Below are positions 1 through 9,051 of a stretch of 64,000 bases of DNA, piece by piece. Each line of letters begins with the position of its first letter. Position 1 is the stretch's first letter. The notes beneath the pieces are model-generated. The model was not told where the DNA came from. It ran no database searches and was given only the letters and a program-made list of their open reading frames with translations. The stretch covers positions 62,001 through 126,000 of the forward strand of contig WPIO01000056.1 of NCBI GenBank assembly GCA_009760855.2. The letters run 5' to 3'. A program made the position numbers and the translations under genes. The stretch comes from Cristatella mucedo. Its lineage: Eukaryota; Bryozoa; Phylactolaemata; Cristatellidae.

Positions 1-97
1 CTTAAATCCTTTGGAGACCGTGCATTTAGTTCATATGCTCCCACAGCCTGGAACTCCCTCCCGACCTGCGTCAGAACATCCCCTGACCTGATCACAT
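1..97 (+). mobile_element. L2-like LINE fragment, 3' coding end, cut by window edge
   Basis: Translates as the C-terminal end of the same RT protein seen complete at 98-1495 (KSFGDRAF, SYAPTAWNSLPT, TSPDL). It stops without a 3' UTR or (ATT)n tail, and the next LINE copy begins in the middle of its own ORF at about position 98. This is a direct LINE-LINE junction. Confidence 0.85.
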
Positions 98-1495
98 CAC
101 AGGCCACTTCTTAAGAAAGCTACACTTGACCAAGAGAACTTAAGCAACTACCGCCCAGTCTCCCTTCTACCATTCCTATCAAAGACACTGGAACGGGTCG
201 TGGCAGACCAGCTGAACTCGTATATCGAAACCTCACACCTTGCTAGTAAGTTCCAGTCTGGCTTTAGAGCTAATCACTCCACAGAGTCAGCATTGCTTCG
301 GGTATACAACGACCTACTTAGGAATGCAGACATGGGTAGAGTGTCTCTTCTTGTTTTGCTCGATCTTTCGGCAGCTTTTGATACCATCGATCACAAAGTT
401 CTTCTAGAGCGCCTCTCATCTCGCCTGGGCATCACTGGCACTGCTCTGCAGTGGTTCAGGTCCTATCTCAGTGGGAGACTCCAGAGTGTTGACGTGAATG
501 GACAAAGATCATCTGAAGTACCTCTAAAATATGGAGTACCTCAGGGCTCTGTGCTAGGTCCGGTCCTTTTCACCGTTTATACTCTCCCTCTCGCTGATGT
601 GATTGCCAAGCACAATCTAGGCTTTCACTTCTATGCGGATGACACTCAGTTGTACCTTTGCTTTGATCCCTCCCAGCCTTCGAGCACCTCAAATTCTCTC
701 AACTCACTTGCTGCATGCATTGATGACATCCGATCATGGATGGCAGCAAATTTTCTAAAACTAAACGATGATAAAACTAACTTACTAGTTATGGGCAAAC
801 CTAGTGTTATTCAGAAATTGGAAAGGCTGACTTTCAAAATTGGCTCTGCCAGCATATCTCCAGTTGCATCAGCTCGAAATCTAGGTGTCATATTCCAAAG
901 CGACCTCTCGTTAGACGACCACATCAGCTCCACAGTCAAATCAGCCTATTTTCAGCTTCATAACATTGCTAAAATTAGGGCTTGTTTAGATAAGGATACC
1001 ACGTCTAAGTTGGTCCATGCATTCGTGACATCTCGTCTCGACTTCTGCAGCTCACTGCTTACTGGCCTACCAGCATGTGCGATCAGGCGATTGCAGCTGG
1101 TGCAAAACTCTGCAGCTAGGCTTGTCTGTCGTGAGCGTCGCAGTTGCCACATTACTCCACTTCTCGCCGACCTGCACTGGCTACCAGTCAAGCAACGGAT
1201 TGACTTCAAGGTTTTGTCGCTCACTTTTAGGTCTCTTCATTCTATGGCTCCAGCCTACCTTTCAGATATACTACCCCATCAGGCAAAGCATCGTACCACT
1301 CGCTTTTCGGAATCCAACAGTCTAGAAATACCTCGTACAAACCTTAAATCCTTTGGAGACCGTGCATTTAGCTCGTATGCTCCCACAGCCTGGAACTCCC
1401 TCCCGACCTGCATCAGAACATCCCCTGACCTGACCACATTTAAAAGAAACTTAAAAACATACCTATTTAGGACAGCATTTAGTGGGGCCTTGTGA
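98..1495 (+). CDS. LINE reverse transcriptase, C-terminal two-thirds, open frame
   Basis: This is the reverse transcriptase of a non-LTR retrotransposon, which copies LINE RNA into DNA at a nicked target. The frame is open from 98 to the stop at 1493-1495, about 465 codons. An internal GTG at 200 and later ATGs are not true starts, because the real start lies in the missing 5' part. Counting from 200, motif A (LLDLSAAFDTID) is at residues 53-64, GVPQGSVLGPVLF at 112-124 and the catalytic FYADD at 144-148. The thumb and C-terminal segment follow, with WLPVKQRIDFKVL and AWNSLP as family signatures. The endonuclease and the N-terminal RT motifs are absent through 5' truncation. No stop or frameshift is seen, unlike almost all other copies in the window. 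Confidence 0.88.
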   Translation, partial: HRPLLKKATLDQENLSNYRPVSLLPFLSKTLERVVADQLNSYIETSHLASKFQSGFRANHSTESALLRVYNDLLRNADMGRVSLLVLLDLSAAFDTIDHKVLLERLSSRLGITGTALQWFRSYLSGRLQSVDVNGQRSSEVPLKYGVPQGSVLGPVLFTVYTLPLADVIAKHNLGFHFYADDTQLYLCFDPSQPSSTSNSLNSLAACIDDIRSWMAANFLKLNDDKTNLLVMGKPSVIQKLERLTFKIGSASISPVASARNLGVIFQSDLSLDDHISSTVKSAYFQLHNIAKIRACLDKDTTSKLVHAFVTSRLDFCSSLLTGLPACAIRRLQLVQNSAARLVCRERRSCHITPLLADLHWLPVKQRIDFKVLSLTFRSLHSMAPAYLSDILPHQAKHRTTRFSESNSLEIPRTNLKSFGDRAFSSYAPTAWNSLPTCIRTSPDLTTFKRNLKTYLFRTAFSGAL

Positions 1496-1734
1496 TTCGT
1501 CCTCGATGTGCTTATGCGTGCTGACACTGTTCATGCTGCCACTAACCACATTTGCATGCTGACCCAGTGCATGTAACCCCTAACCATGTTATTCATTTTG
1601 TTTGTTTTTCAAGCACGATTTTACTTACTATTCTATTGCGTATCACTTTGCAGCAAATGTAAAGCGCCTAGAAAGAGATTAAGTTCTCTGAGGGCGCTTT
1701 ATCAAGTGCAATATTATTATTATTATTATTATTT
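98..1734 (+). mobile_element. 5'-truncated L2-like LINE, copy A (RT to tail)
   Basis: The copy starts inside the RT ORF at about 98, runs through the ORF stop at 1495, a 3' UTR of about 210 bases, the family stem-loop (GCGCC...GGGCGC around 1660-1700) and an (ATT)n tail at 1710-1734. No endonuclease region is present, so it cannot move on its own. The open reading frame and close similarity to the minus-strand copy at 10083-12100 argue for recent insertion. The L2/CR1-group assignment rests on the RT motifs and the stem-loop plus trinucleotide tail; it has not been confirmed by phylogeny. Confidence 0.9.
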
Positions 1735-2021
1735 AAAAGGAACCTAAAATAACACCTATTTAGGACAGCATTTAGTGGGTCCCTGTGATTCGTCCTTGAT
1801 GTGCTTATGCGTGCTGACACTGTGCATGCTGCCACTAACCACATTTGCATGCTGACCCTGTGCATGTCACCCCTAACCATGTTATTCATTTTGTTTGTTT
1901 TTCAAGCATGATTTTACTTACCATTCCATTGCATTTCCATTTACAGCAAATGTAAAGCGCCTATAGAGAGATTAAGTTCTCTTAGGGCGCTTTATCAAGT
2001 GAATTATTATTATTATTATTA
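1735..2021 (+). mobile_element. LINE 3' end, second in a tail-to-head stack
   Basis: Starts at the ORF end (LKRNLK... to GPL) and carries the whole 3' UTR, stem-loop and a (ATT)n tail near 2003-2021. Its 5' end abuts the (ATT)n tail of copy A without spacer. Confidence 0.88.
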
Positions 2022-2128
2022 CTCACCATTCAATCGCGTTTCCCTTTGCAACAAATGTAAAGTGCCTTGAAAGAGATTAAGTTCTCTGAGGGCGCTTTAT
2101 CAAGTGTATTATTAATATTATTATAAGT
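2022..2128 (+). mobile_element. LINE 3' end, third in the stack
   Basis: Only the last 100 bases of the 3' UTR, the stem-loop and a degraded (ATT)n tail. It again begins exactly at the preceding tail. Confidence 0.85.
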
Positions 2129-2207
2129 TGGAAGTGAATTCCACGCTTTGGGAGCATACGAACTAAATGCACGGTCTCCAAAGGATTTATGGTTTACGGA
2201 GGTGGAA
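2129..2207 (-). mobile_element. LINE coding fragment, reverse orientation
   Basis: The minus strand reads KSFGDRAFSSYAPKAWNSLP, the C-terminal part of the LINE ORF. It has no 3' UTR and is joined on its right to Tc1-like sequence. Confidence 0.8.
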
Positions 2208-2680
2208 GTGTTTGATCTGGTTTTTCTGCTTCCGACACAGGGAACTCGATGCCGAATCAACGGGATTATTGACCGGAATATATTCAAGGACGTCGTCGAA
2301 AATGTTGGCATGCCCTGTGTCAGAGCTCTTGTGGGAGAGGATTACATTTGGCAAATGGATAATGATCTCAAGCATAATGTAAGGGCAGCGAAGCAGGTCT
2401 TCGCCGATTCAGGTGTCCGAGACCTTAGTTGTCCAAGCCAACCTCCTGATCTCAACCCTATTGAGCATCTGTGGAACTGGTTGGAGCGATCGCTTAGAGC
2501 TGAGAACAGCATACCGTCTCCCCCCCCCAGCAGCTATTTGGTCAGCTTAAGCAGCCGTGGGACTGGACAACTCCGGATGTTCGCCGAAAGCTGACTTGAG
2601 TAAGTGCCAAGGCAAATACAGGAAGTTATAAAGAACGGGGTTGGTCCGACCTCCTATTGATGTGAGTACCCGTTAGTGCA
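2208..2680 (+). pseudogene. Tc1/mariner-family transposase, C-terminal relic
   Basis: The translation contains IWQMDNDLKHNVRAAK, which carries the second catalytic Asp region of Tc1-like DDE transposases. About 35 residues later comes SQPPDLNPIEHLWNWLE with the third acidic residue, the classic DLNPIEHLW signature. A run of eight C at about 2520-2528 shifts the frame: after it another frame reads LFGQLKQPW and TTPDVRRKLT, as expected for the family's C-terminus, before a stop. The N-terminal DNA-binding half and first Asp are missing and no terminal inverted repeats are evident. It is a dead fragment wedged among LINE pieces. The ATG-initiated ORF at 2148 fuses antisense LINE to Tc1 by chance. 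Confidence 0.85.
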
Positions 2681-3430
2681 TGTATAATCTTCATTTTGAC
2701 AATGAAAATATTAAACCACCTCGTTTGCATGTTTTCAGTGCAGTTAGATGAAGAGATGGTGGCGTCAGTAGCAACAGCAGTGGAGGTCGTGCAACCAATC
2801 ATCTTGCCTCCCCCCCTCGGTATAAACTTCCATTTTTCAAGCACTAACCTGTCAGTTAAGACTGACTTTCACCTGCCTGTTGCTAGGTTGTTTGTCCCCC
2901 AACTCGCCTGTCCACTGGGCTGCAGGCAGCTTGCTCGTAGCTCCGCCCAGACCCACCCATCAGGCTGAGGGCTCGGCCCACTGACCACCACCTCGCCTCG
3001 TGCCCAGTTCGAGCTCTTCACTTCAGGTCGCCGGTCGCACGGCCTGCTGCTCTGCTCGCTTGCAGCGCTAGCTGCAGCTCGATATACGACCCGCATAGCG
3101 CCTGCTGCTGCGAGGGCCTCGGTTCCAGGACCAGATCCTCGCCTGCCGGTGCTCTCTCTACCCAGTACATCATGCTGCACTCGGGTGAGCCGTGCATGCA
3201 TGCATGCCCCCTTGGATTCAAGCAGCGGCTCGGTGTACATTTGACCGCACTCCTGGCCGCTTCCGTGCCGCCGCTGGCCCTGCGCTAGAATTCCAACGAG
3301 CGTTCCAACGAGCGAGGCGGCTGCAGCAGCACCGACGTGTGGCACTGTGCGAGTGCCTCTGTCGTCGCTTGCCAGCAACATCGGTGGCTCTCATGCAACG
3401 CATCCCCGTCTGCTGTCTGCAGGAGCAATC
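2681..3430. other. GC-rich DNA upstream of the ALAS start, no gene seen
   Basis: No conserved protein is recognisable. From about 2940 the composition becomes GC- and CpG-rich. A polypyrimidine/AG sequence just before the ATG (ctgctgtctgcag, ending at about 3420) could be the acceptor of a 5' UTR exon, so the ALAS promoter may lie in this stretch. I saw no obvious TATA box or iron-responsive element. Confidence 0.4.
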
Positions 3431-3626
3431 ATGAAGGCTCTTCACTGCCCGTTCTCGACTTGCATGCCGCTGGCCGTCATCAAGCGACACGCTCAAGTCG
3501 TGCTCGCCTACGGCGAACGATGTCTGATTATGAAGCAAGCCTCGACTGCCGGCATGGCCACTGCTCCGCCGACCGAGCCTCCGACGTCCAAAAGCAGCTT
3601 CACCAGCTCTTCCGCAGGAGGAAAAG
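3431..3626 (+). CDS. ALAS: 5-aminolevulinate synthase, exon 1 (mitochondrial leader, heme-regulatory motif)
   Basis: ALAS condenses glycine and succinyl-CoA in the mitochondrial matrix, the first step of heme synthesis. The ATG at 3431 begins MKALHCPFSTCMPLAVIK, followed by VLAYGERCLIMKQ. This is the usual animal ALAS leader layout: basic, amphipathic, with a Cys-Pro-Phe heme-regulatory motif and a second Cys in a YGxxCxxM context. The second motif here is Cys-Leu; relatives usually have Cys-Pro there, and one C-to-T change of a CCG codon would explain it. The exon ends in phase 1 at a weak donor (AAAAG/gtgctg). Phase 1 fits the next exon. The exon is assigned by motif and by the ALAS exons downstream; the donor position is inferred. 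Confidence 0.7.
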
Positions 3627-4383
3627 GTGCTGCTATTAACTGCACACACTTTCTTCCCGAGGCACTTTGGCGTTCTTGGTTGTGCCACTGACGTCACTGA
3701 TAGCCGGGCTTACTGCCAGCAAGCAGTGTGCCTGGAGAACCAGGCATGCAAGCACCCATGTTTAGCCCAGAGGGGTCGCCTTTAACGAACGGAGCAACAG
3801 TCCCGAGCCGTGCAGCATTTAAAGAGCCCGGATAGAGATTTAAGTGCTCTTGAGGCGCTAGGCAAGTGAATTGTATGTTCTGCATACGTTTTCCTGTGGG
3901 CCCCACCGGTGCTAGCCAGCTTTTGGTTGCTATTTATTTATCATACTGACACCGGTTAGTCGGCTGAGCACCGTCGGTGCTGAAAGCGAGGCTGGTGCCT
4001 CGCCAGCGCTTGCTTCATTCCCTCAGAGTGCTGCTCAGCGAATGGAGTTTTTATCGCTCGACGCCAACTTCCGGAGCATCCCGCCTCCACCTGTCGGTTA
4101 GACGCCCAAACGAGGGGCGCCTTGCTGGCTGATGCAAATCGTGTGTCCTGGCGGCATTCCCCTGACCGGCTGGAAGCGTGGCGACCTCAAAGCAGCAGCT
4201 ACAGGAGCCAGTCGCTGTCGCAGCGAGGCAGCACTGGGCCAGCGCTGCCTCGCTATGACAGCTGGCAGCCGTGCCTGCAAGAGGGTGTGCCGTGGTAGCT
4301 AATTTAGCACTTCACTTTGTGGTGGCCCTGCGTGATCCAACGAGAGGTTTGCGACACCTCGAGTATGGATGCGGTTATTTTTT

Positions 4384-4560
4384 CAGTTTTTTCTCTCTGT
4401 CTCTGTCTCTCTCTCTCCCTGTCTCTCCCTGTCTCTCTGTCTTTCTCTCTTGCTATCTATCTGCCTGTCTGTCTGTCGTGTGTGTGTGTGTGTGTGTGCG
4501 TGCGTCTCTCTCTCTCTCTATCGCCCCTTCTCTCTTTTTTCTCTGTGTCTCCCTCTCTTC
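4384..4560. repeat. Compound (TC)n-(TG)n microsatellite
   Basis: Long CT dinucleotide runs interrupted by CTGT, then a (TG)n block near 4480-4500 and more CT. It generates several spurious Ser/Leu or Cys/Val ORFs. Confidence 0.95.
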
Positions 4561-4651
4561 TCCCGCCCCCTTCGTTCTCATTCAAACAGCGCCAGCCGCA
4601 CGGCAGCCTGGCCGTGCAGCATTGCGGTACCGTGTCTGACGAGAAAGCTTG

Positions 4652-4895
4652 ATAATATAATAATAGTAATAACACACCTGATAAATCGCCCTTGGCCGAC
4701 TCAATCTTTTTCTAGGAGCTTTACATTTGCTGCAAAGGAAACACGATCGAACAATTACTTGTAGCATGCTCAATAAACAACAAGAATTACACGGTTGGAG
4801 GTGACATGAACAGGGTCAGCATGCAAGTATGGTTAGTGGCAGCATGCACAGTGTAAGCATGCATAAGCACCTAGAGAGGACAGTGCCCGACGAGG
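4652..4895 (-). mobile_element. L2-like LINE 3' UTR, degraded
   Basis: Reverse complement shows the tail trinucleotides, the stem-loop region (tttacatttgctgcaaagga on the + strand) and the 3' UTR block with CAGGGTCAGCATGC and GTTAGTGGCAGCATGC. Confidence 0.82.
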
Positions 4896-4999
4896 ATGGC
4901 ATATGGAGAGGACAGTGTCCACTTCCGAACGAACGTTTGAAGTCGAGATATCTTAGAACTTGAGGCTACGTCATCGGTTTAACTGGTATGGGGCAGGAC

Positions 5000-5062
5000 T
5001 TGGTAAAGCACCTTCAGAGAACTCAATCTCTTTCTAGGCGCTTTGCATTTGCTGCAAAGGAG
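5000..5062 (-). mobile_element. LINE stem-loop/tail fragment
   Basis: About 60 bases containing agagaactcaatctctttc and gcgctttgcatttgctgcaa, the reverse of the LINE 3' stem-loop. No tail repeat remains. Confidence 0.75.
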
Positions 5063-5361
5063 CTGTGTAAATAGACGACAGCAGATGCATCGTATCAACG
5101 GAGCAGCCACTGCTCCATTTCCTTTTGCCACGAAGCGAGAAACTTGACGACCTCCCACACTTCCCAGATGTCTGTTGTTGCCAAGAGAGAGCTAAAGTGC
5201 CAGCCACACCGCGATGACGAATCTAGTCTCGACTCCAAACTGTTGCACTATGTAGACATAGGTCGGTCATAGCAGCAAGCAGTCGGTGTGATGCGCTCGC
5301 CTGCTTCACCGGCTTCACCCCATGCCTCGTTGCCAGCGTCGTGCCGTTGGTGTCGTTGCAG

Positions 5362-5532
5362 TCGAAGGTCGAGGTGGTGCCAAACAGCAGCCAGCAACGA
5401 TGGCAGACTCGATGGCAGCGGTCGACAGCGTGCCGCCGAATGCTGCGCACGTGCAGGCCGTCGCCGGCAAGCAGTATGCGTTCGTGGTGCCCAGCGCCGG
5501 CGTACAGTCGGACATCATACGAGTCTTGGATG
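5362..5532 (+). CDS. ALAS: Probable ALAS exon 2 (leader/linker region)
   Basis: Open segment between a polypyrimidine acceptor (ggtgtcgttgcag, ending 5361) and a donor (GATG/gtcagt at 5533). Its phase matches both neighbours: two bases complete the phase-1 codon of exon 1, and it ends phase 1 to meet exon 3. The translation (ATMADSMAAVDSVPPNAAHV, then AVAGKQYAFVVPSAG) is Ala/Val-rich and not itself recognisable. The ALAS region between leader and core is poorly conserved, so this is expected. The assignment rests on position, splice signals and phase, not on homology. The same ATG could instead be an unrelated chance ORF. Confidence 0.45.
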
Positions 5533-6439
5533 GTCAGTAGGCTGCTTGGCAATTTGTGCGCGCCCGCCACTTGTGGACGCATGATGCCTCCTCCCTCGCT
5601 CGTCCGTCGTCTGCTCTTGGCTATTTTGCTTCTCTCGCACCGAGTTCCAACGTTCGATAGATAGAGATTCGATTCTTTTAGGACTAGACATTAAGACGTT
5701 ACTATTATTATTTCTATTAGTATTGTTACTATCAACAGCAGCCGGTCGACTTGGTCCGTCAGGACGAACGAATTCCTTCATGCCCGGCCTTGCTTGCGTC
5801 TGCACTCTTCATCCCCCGTTGCATCTGCTCTCTTCCACCGGTCAGTCTCCGGTAACCTTTGTCTGCTGCACCGTAGTGCGTGCTGTGGCTGCCGCGCCAT
5901 CGTTTTGCATTTGCTTGCAGCCACGTGACGTGAACGGTGGCTTAGCAGCAGCAAGTTAGCAACGCTCGCGCTGGCCGCTTTGTCAGTCGATGTCGTGCAC
6001 TCGATTCTAGAGAGCGGACTGCCGACTGCTGCCGTTGTTGCCCCGAGACTGGGAGCCGTCTTGTCGGAGAGCCTCGGGTGAGCGACCTGCACAGCGGCCG
6101 GGGCAGATATGCCGGCTGTCAGAGTAGCAGCCTCTGCTGGCAGATCGAGCGTCCCACACTGCCACCGCAATCTCGTGCGGCTGCTGTTTCTATCGCTGTC
6201 CAAGCTTGCTTGTCGCCCGGTAGCCTGCAGTCTTGCGGCTTCTTGGGGGGGGGGGGGCAGTCAAGGATATGAGTGCAGTGCTGCCGCTGGTGCTTGCAAG
6301 GATCACGGCTAGAGCGCCGGCACGTAAGGACTCTTGTTTCCGGTGCTCTCTGCTGTGCAGGTTTTCTCTTTATAGCACCGTGGGAGAATTAAATCTCTAA
6401 CCAGTCGCATTACAACTCGCTACAGTAGATGCAATACTG

Positions 6440-6612
6440 ATGCAAATTATTATAATTATCATATTTATTATTATAGTAATATGGTTGTATGGCATCCTCG
6501 AACAACCTAATCTCTTTCAACGTACTTGACGTATGCCTTAAAGGAAACTTTAACAAATGGCTAGTGGTAGCACGTGCAGTGCAAGCATGCGTAATCAAGG
6601 TTAGTGGAATCA
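6440..6612 (-). mobile_element. LINE 3' UTR, strongly degraded
   Basis: Left end rich in TAT/ATT trinucleotides, then aacctaatctctttcaacg and a remnant of the 3' UTR (gtagcacgtgcagtgcaagc). Many substitutions place it among the older copies. Confidence 0.6.
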
Positions 6613-7189
6613 CCAAGAGTTAGCGATGAGCTAGATGTCTTGCCCAGGCAAACACGCAAGTATCAAGCTCAGAAAGGCACGTAAAAGCTCACAATGAGAG
6701 AGCCAAATATCACTGGCTTGTAGAACCCCTAAATTGTATCATGCACCGAACTGTGCAAATAGAGCATGCTTTAAAAAAATCTTGGCTGATCAATCAGCCT
6801 CATTCGTTAATTCACTGGAGCCCTGGTGAAGCGAGCGACACCAAGGAGTGTCTTAAGCTCAGACACGAGGGCTGAAAAGTTGATGCAGCTGGTGGCCGAA
6901 GCCGTCTGCGAGTTCCCGAGTTTTGGTGCATACAACTCGATTGTCCGATCGCCTGAAGGTTTCAATGCACTGCAAGGAACGTCCATGCAACGAGCAGTGC
7001 AGTGTCGAGAAGCAGATTTCGCAAGGGCTCACTGCTGAAAGAGATTTGAGTTCTGATAGGTAGGCCTGTGCATATTGATAGGGGGCCACTGAAGCATAGA
7101 CAGAAGTGGCTTGTGTGATGTGATTTAGCTATGTACCTTCTGCTTGCAGATATTAGCACCGATCATTCGGTTATGCTTTGTCTACAGCA

Positions 7190-7251
7190 TCAGTAAAGTG
7201 CCTAGAAAGAGACTTTTTTTTTACAAATGTATTTGTTTTGTTATTGTTATT
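7190..7251 (+). mobile_element. LINE 3' stem-loop/tail relic
   Basis: Contains aaagtgcctagaaagagac followed by acaaatgtatttg and a TTATTG-type tail, similar to the tail at 61000-61079. Confidence 0.6.
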
Positions 7252-7531
7252 TATGAGAGGCCAGATGAGCTACTGAGTTTCGTGCCATATGCAAAGTGAC
7301 AGGGGCCAGGAGTACTGGATACAGAGAAATGCAGTAATCTTCAGTTTGGCTAGTTTGTGTAATTTGTTTCCTTTATTTCCGCACAGCACATTGCACACCT
7401 CGATTGTGCCCAAAGCGCTTGCTTCGGCTGGGCCAAAGTGCATAATTTCCGGTGACCGTGTTGCACCTCAGGTGCGCCTCAGTCCGGCGGTTGGCCCGGT
7501 TTCCCGGCAGCCTTCCTCCTGCCTGTTTCAG

Positions 7532-7778
7532 CTTCGCCCAAGCCTTCGGCGCCGGCAGAGCAAGCCGGAAGCAAGTTCGCCTACGAGCAGTTCTTCAAGG
7601 ATCGCATCCAGGACAAGAAGGACGATCAGTCGTACCGCGTCTTTCGCAAGGTGCTTCGAGATGCCAGCCGGTTCCCGTATGCCACGGAGCTGACACGCGG
7701 AAAGAAGGACATACAAGTGTGGTGCAGCAACGACTACCTCGGCATGAGCTGGCATCCGCAAGTGCGCAAGGCCGTCCA
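7532..7778 (+). CDS. ALAS: 5-aminolevulinate synthase, exon 3 (start of conserved catalytic domain)
   Basis: The translation contains FAYEQFFKDRIQDKKDDQSY, then RVFRKVLRDASRFPYAT and VWCSNDYLGMSWHPQV. This is the conserved beginning of the ALAS core, where the CSNDYLGM segment forms part of the active site. Two bases at the exon start complete the phase-1 codon of exon 2. The acceptor is ctgcctgtttcag ending at 7531; the donor is a consensus gtgagt at 7779, leaving phase 2. The next exon should carry the Gly-rich GGTRNISG region, but none follows. The frame has no ATG-initiated ORF, so simple ORF lists miss it. Confidence 0.93.
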
Positions 7779-7936
7779 GTGAGTCACGCCCTCGGGCCGC
7801 TGCTCGGTGCCAGGCGCACGTGCTGGCGCTGCACTTGCTTCGATGGACTTCCGGCTGGCTATGGCTGTGGCAGGTCGCTCGATCTCAGCCCTGGCAGGGA
7901 CGCTGTCATCGCCAGCAGAGACCGAGTCAATCGACA

Positions 7937-7946
7937 AGAGAGAGAG

Positions 7947-8012
<66 letters not shown>

Positions 8013-8066
8013 TGTGTGTGTGTGTCTGTGTGTGTCTGTGTGTGTGTGTGCTTGTGTGCATGTGTG

Positions 8067-8123
<57 letters not shown>

Positions 8124-8129
8124 ACACGT

Positions 8130-8176
<47 letters not shown>

Positions 8177-8285
8177 TGTGTATGTGTGTGTGTGTATGTG
8201 TGCTTGCAGGTGCTTGTTGTGCACGTGTGTGAGGTGCATGTGCCTGTGTGCTCGTGTGTGTGTGCATGTTTGCGTGTGTGTTCTC
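7937..8285. repeat. Long (GA)n-(TG)n microsatellite in ALAS intron
   Basis: A short (GA)n run, then about 330 bases of (TG)n with TCTG, TGCA and TACG interruptions. It creates overlapping Cys/Val (+) and His/Thr (-) pseudo-ORFs of more than 140 codons. Confidence 0.97.
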
Positions 8286-8369
8286 TGTTTCTTTCTGCCG
8301 AGCCCGTGGGGGTGGGAGGGCAGACGAGCCAAGTGTTGAGTCGCAATATCAAATCCACAAAATCGCAAC

Positions 8370-8509
8370 CACACTTGATAAAGCGCCCCCAGAGAACTCA
8401 ATCTCTTTCTAGGTGCTTTACATTTGCTGCAAAGGAAACGCGATGGAAGGTTGAGTGATATCATGCTTGATAAGCAACACGAATAATATGGTTAGGGGTG
8501 ACATGCACA
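8370..8509 (-). mobile_element. LINE 3' end, first of a four-copy minus-strand stack
   Basis: Stem-loop and proximal 3' UTR only, starting without its tail. It ends at ACATGCACA where the (ATT)n tail of the next copy starts. Confidence 0.85.
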
Positions 8510-9051
8510 TAATAATAGTAATAATAATAATATTGCACTTGATAAAGCGCCCTCAGAGAACCTAATCTCTTTCTAGGCGCTTTACATTTGCTGCAAAGTG
8601 ATACGCAATAGAATAGTAAGTAAAATCATGCTTGAAAAACAAACAAAATGAATAACATGGTTAGGGGTTACATGCACTGGGTCAGCATGCAAATGTGGTT
8701 AGTGGCAGCATGAACAGTGTCAGCACGCATAAGCACACCAAGGACGAATCAGAGGGACCCACTAAATGCTGTCCTAAATAGGTATGTTTTTAAGTTTCTT
8801 TTAAATGTGGTCAGGTCAGGGGATGTTCTGATGCAGGTGGGGGGGGGGAATTCCAGGCTGTGGGAGCATACGAGCTAAATGCACGGTCTCCAAAGGATTT
8901 AAGGTTTGTACGAGGTATTTCTAGACTTTTGGATTCCGAAAAGCGAGTGGTACGATGCTTTGCCTGATGGGGTAGTATATCTGAAAGATAGGCTGGAGCC
9001 ATAGAATGAAGAGACCTAAAAGTGAGCGACAAAACCTTGAAGTCAATCCGT
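8510..9051 (-). mobile_element. LINE 3' end with C-terminal RT coding, second in stack
   Basis: (ATT)n tail at 8510-8534, stem-loop, full 3' UTR, then coding on the minus strand (LTFRSLHSMAPAYLSDIL, SFGDRAFSSYAPTAWNS). A G9 run near 8839-8847 disrupts the frame close to the stop. Breaks off at about 9051 inside the sequence encoding QRIDFKV. Confidence 0.88.

Larger units (their letters stand above)
3627..5361. other. ALAS intron 1 with microsatellites and LINE 3' fragments
   Basis: Inferred intron. It contains a + LINE tail relic (about 3818-3873), a (TC)n/(TG)n microsatellite (about 4384-4560), a minus LINE 3' UTR (4652-4895) and a shorter minus tail (5000-5062). No other coding segment is recognised. 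Confidence 0.6.
5533..7531. other. ALAS intron 2, mostly unique sequence with decayed LINE tails
   Basis: Inferred intron. It includes a 13-G homopolymer at about 6245-6257, a degraded minus LINE 3' UTR (6440-6612) and a small + LINE tail with TTG/ATT-like repeats (7190-7251). Nothing else is recognised. Confidence 0.5.

Noticed and set aside
2148-2594. A single fused protein starting at the ATG at 2148
   Set aside because: The first 20 codons are antisense LINE sequence and the rest is Tc1 transposase; the fusion is an accident of insertion.
2700-3430. Iron-responsive element upstream of ALAS
   Set aside because: CAGTGC occurs near 2738, but no matching stem with the bulged C could be drawn, and it lies far from the ATG.
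5400-5540. Independent small gene starting MADSMAAVDS
   Set aside because: Splice signals and phase fit better with an ALAS exon; no separate promoter or terminator seen.
7452-8464. Overlapping ORFs of 140-295 codons, Cys/Val on + and His/Thr on -
   Set aside because: They are six-frame readings of a (TG)n microsatellite; only the ALAS exon 3 segment at the left edge is real, and it is in a different frame.
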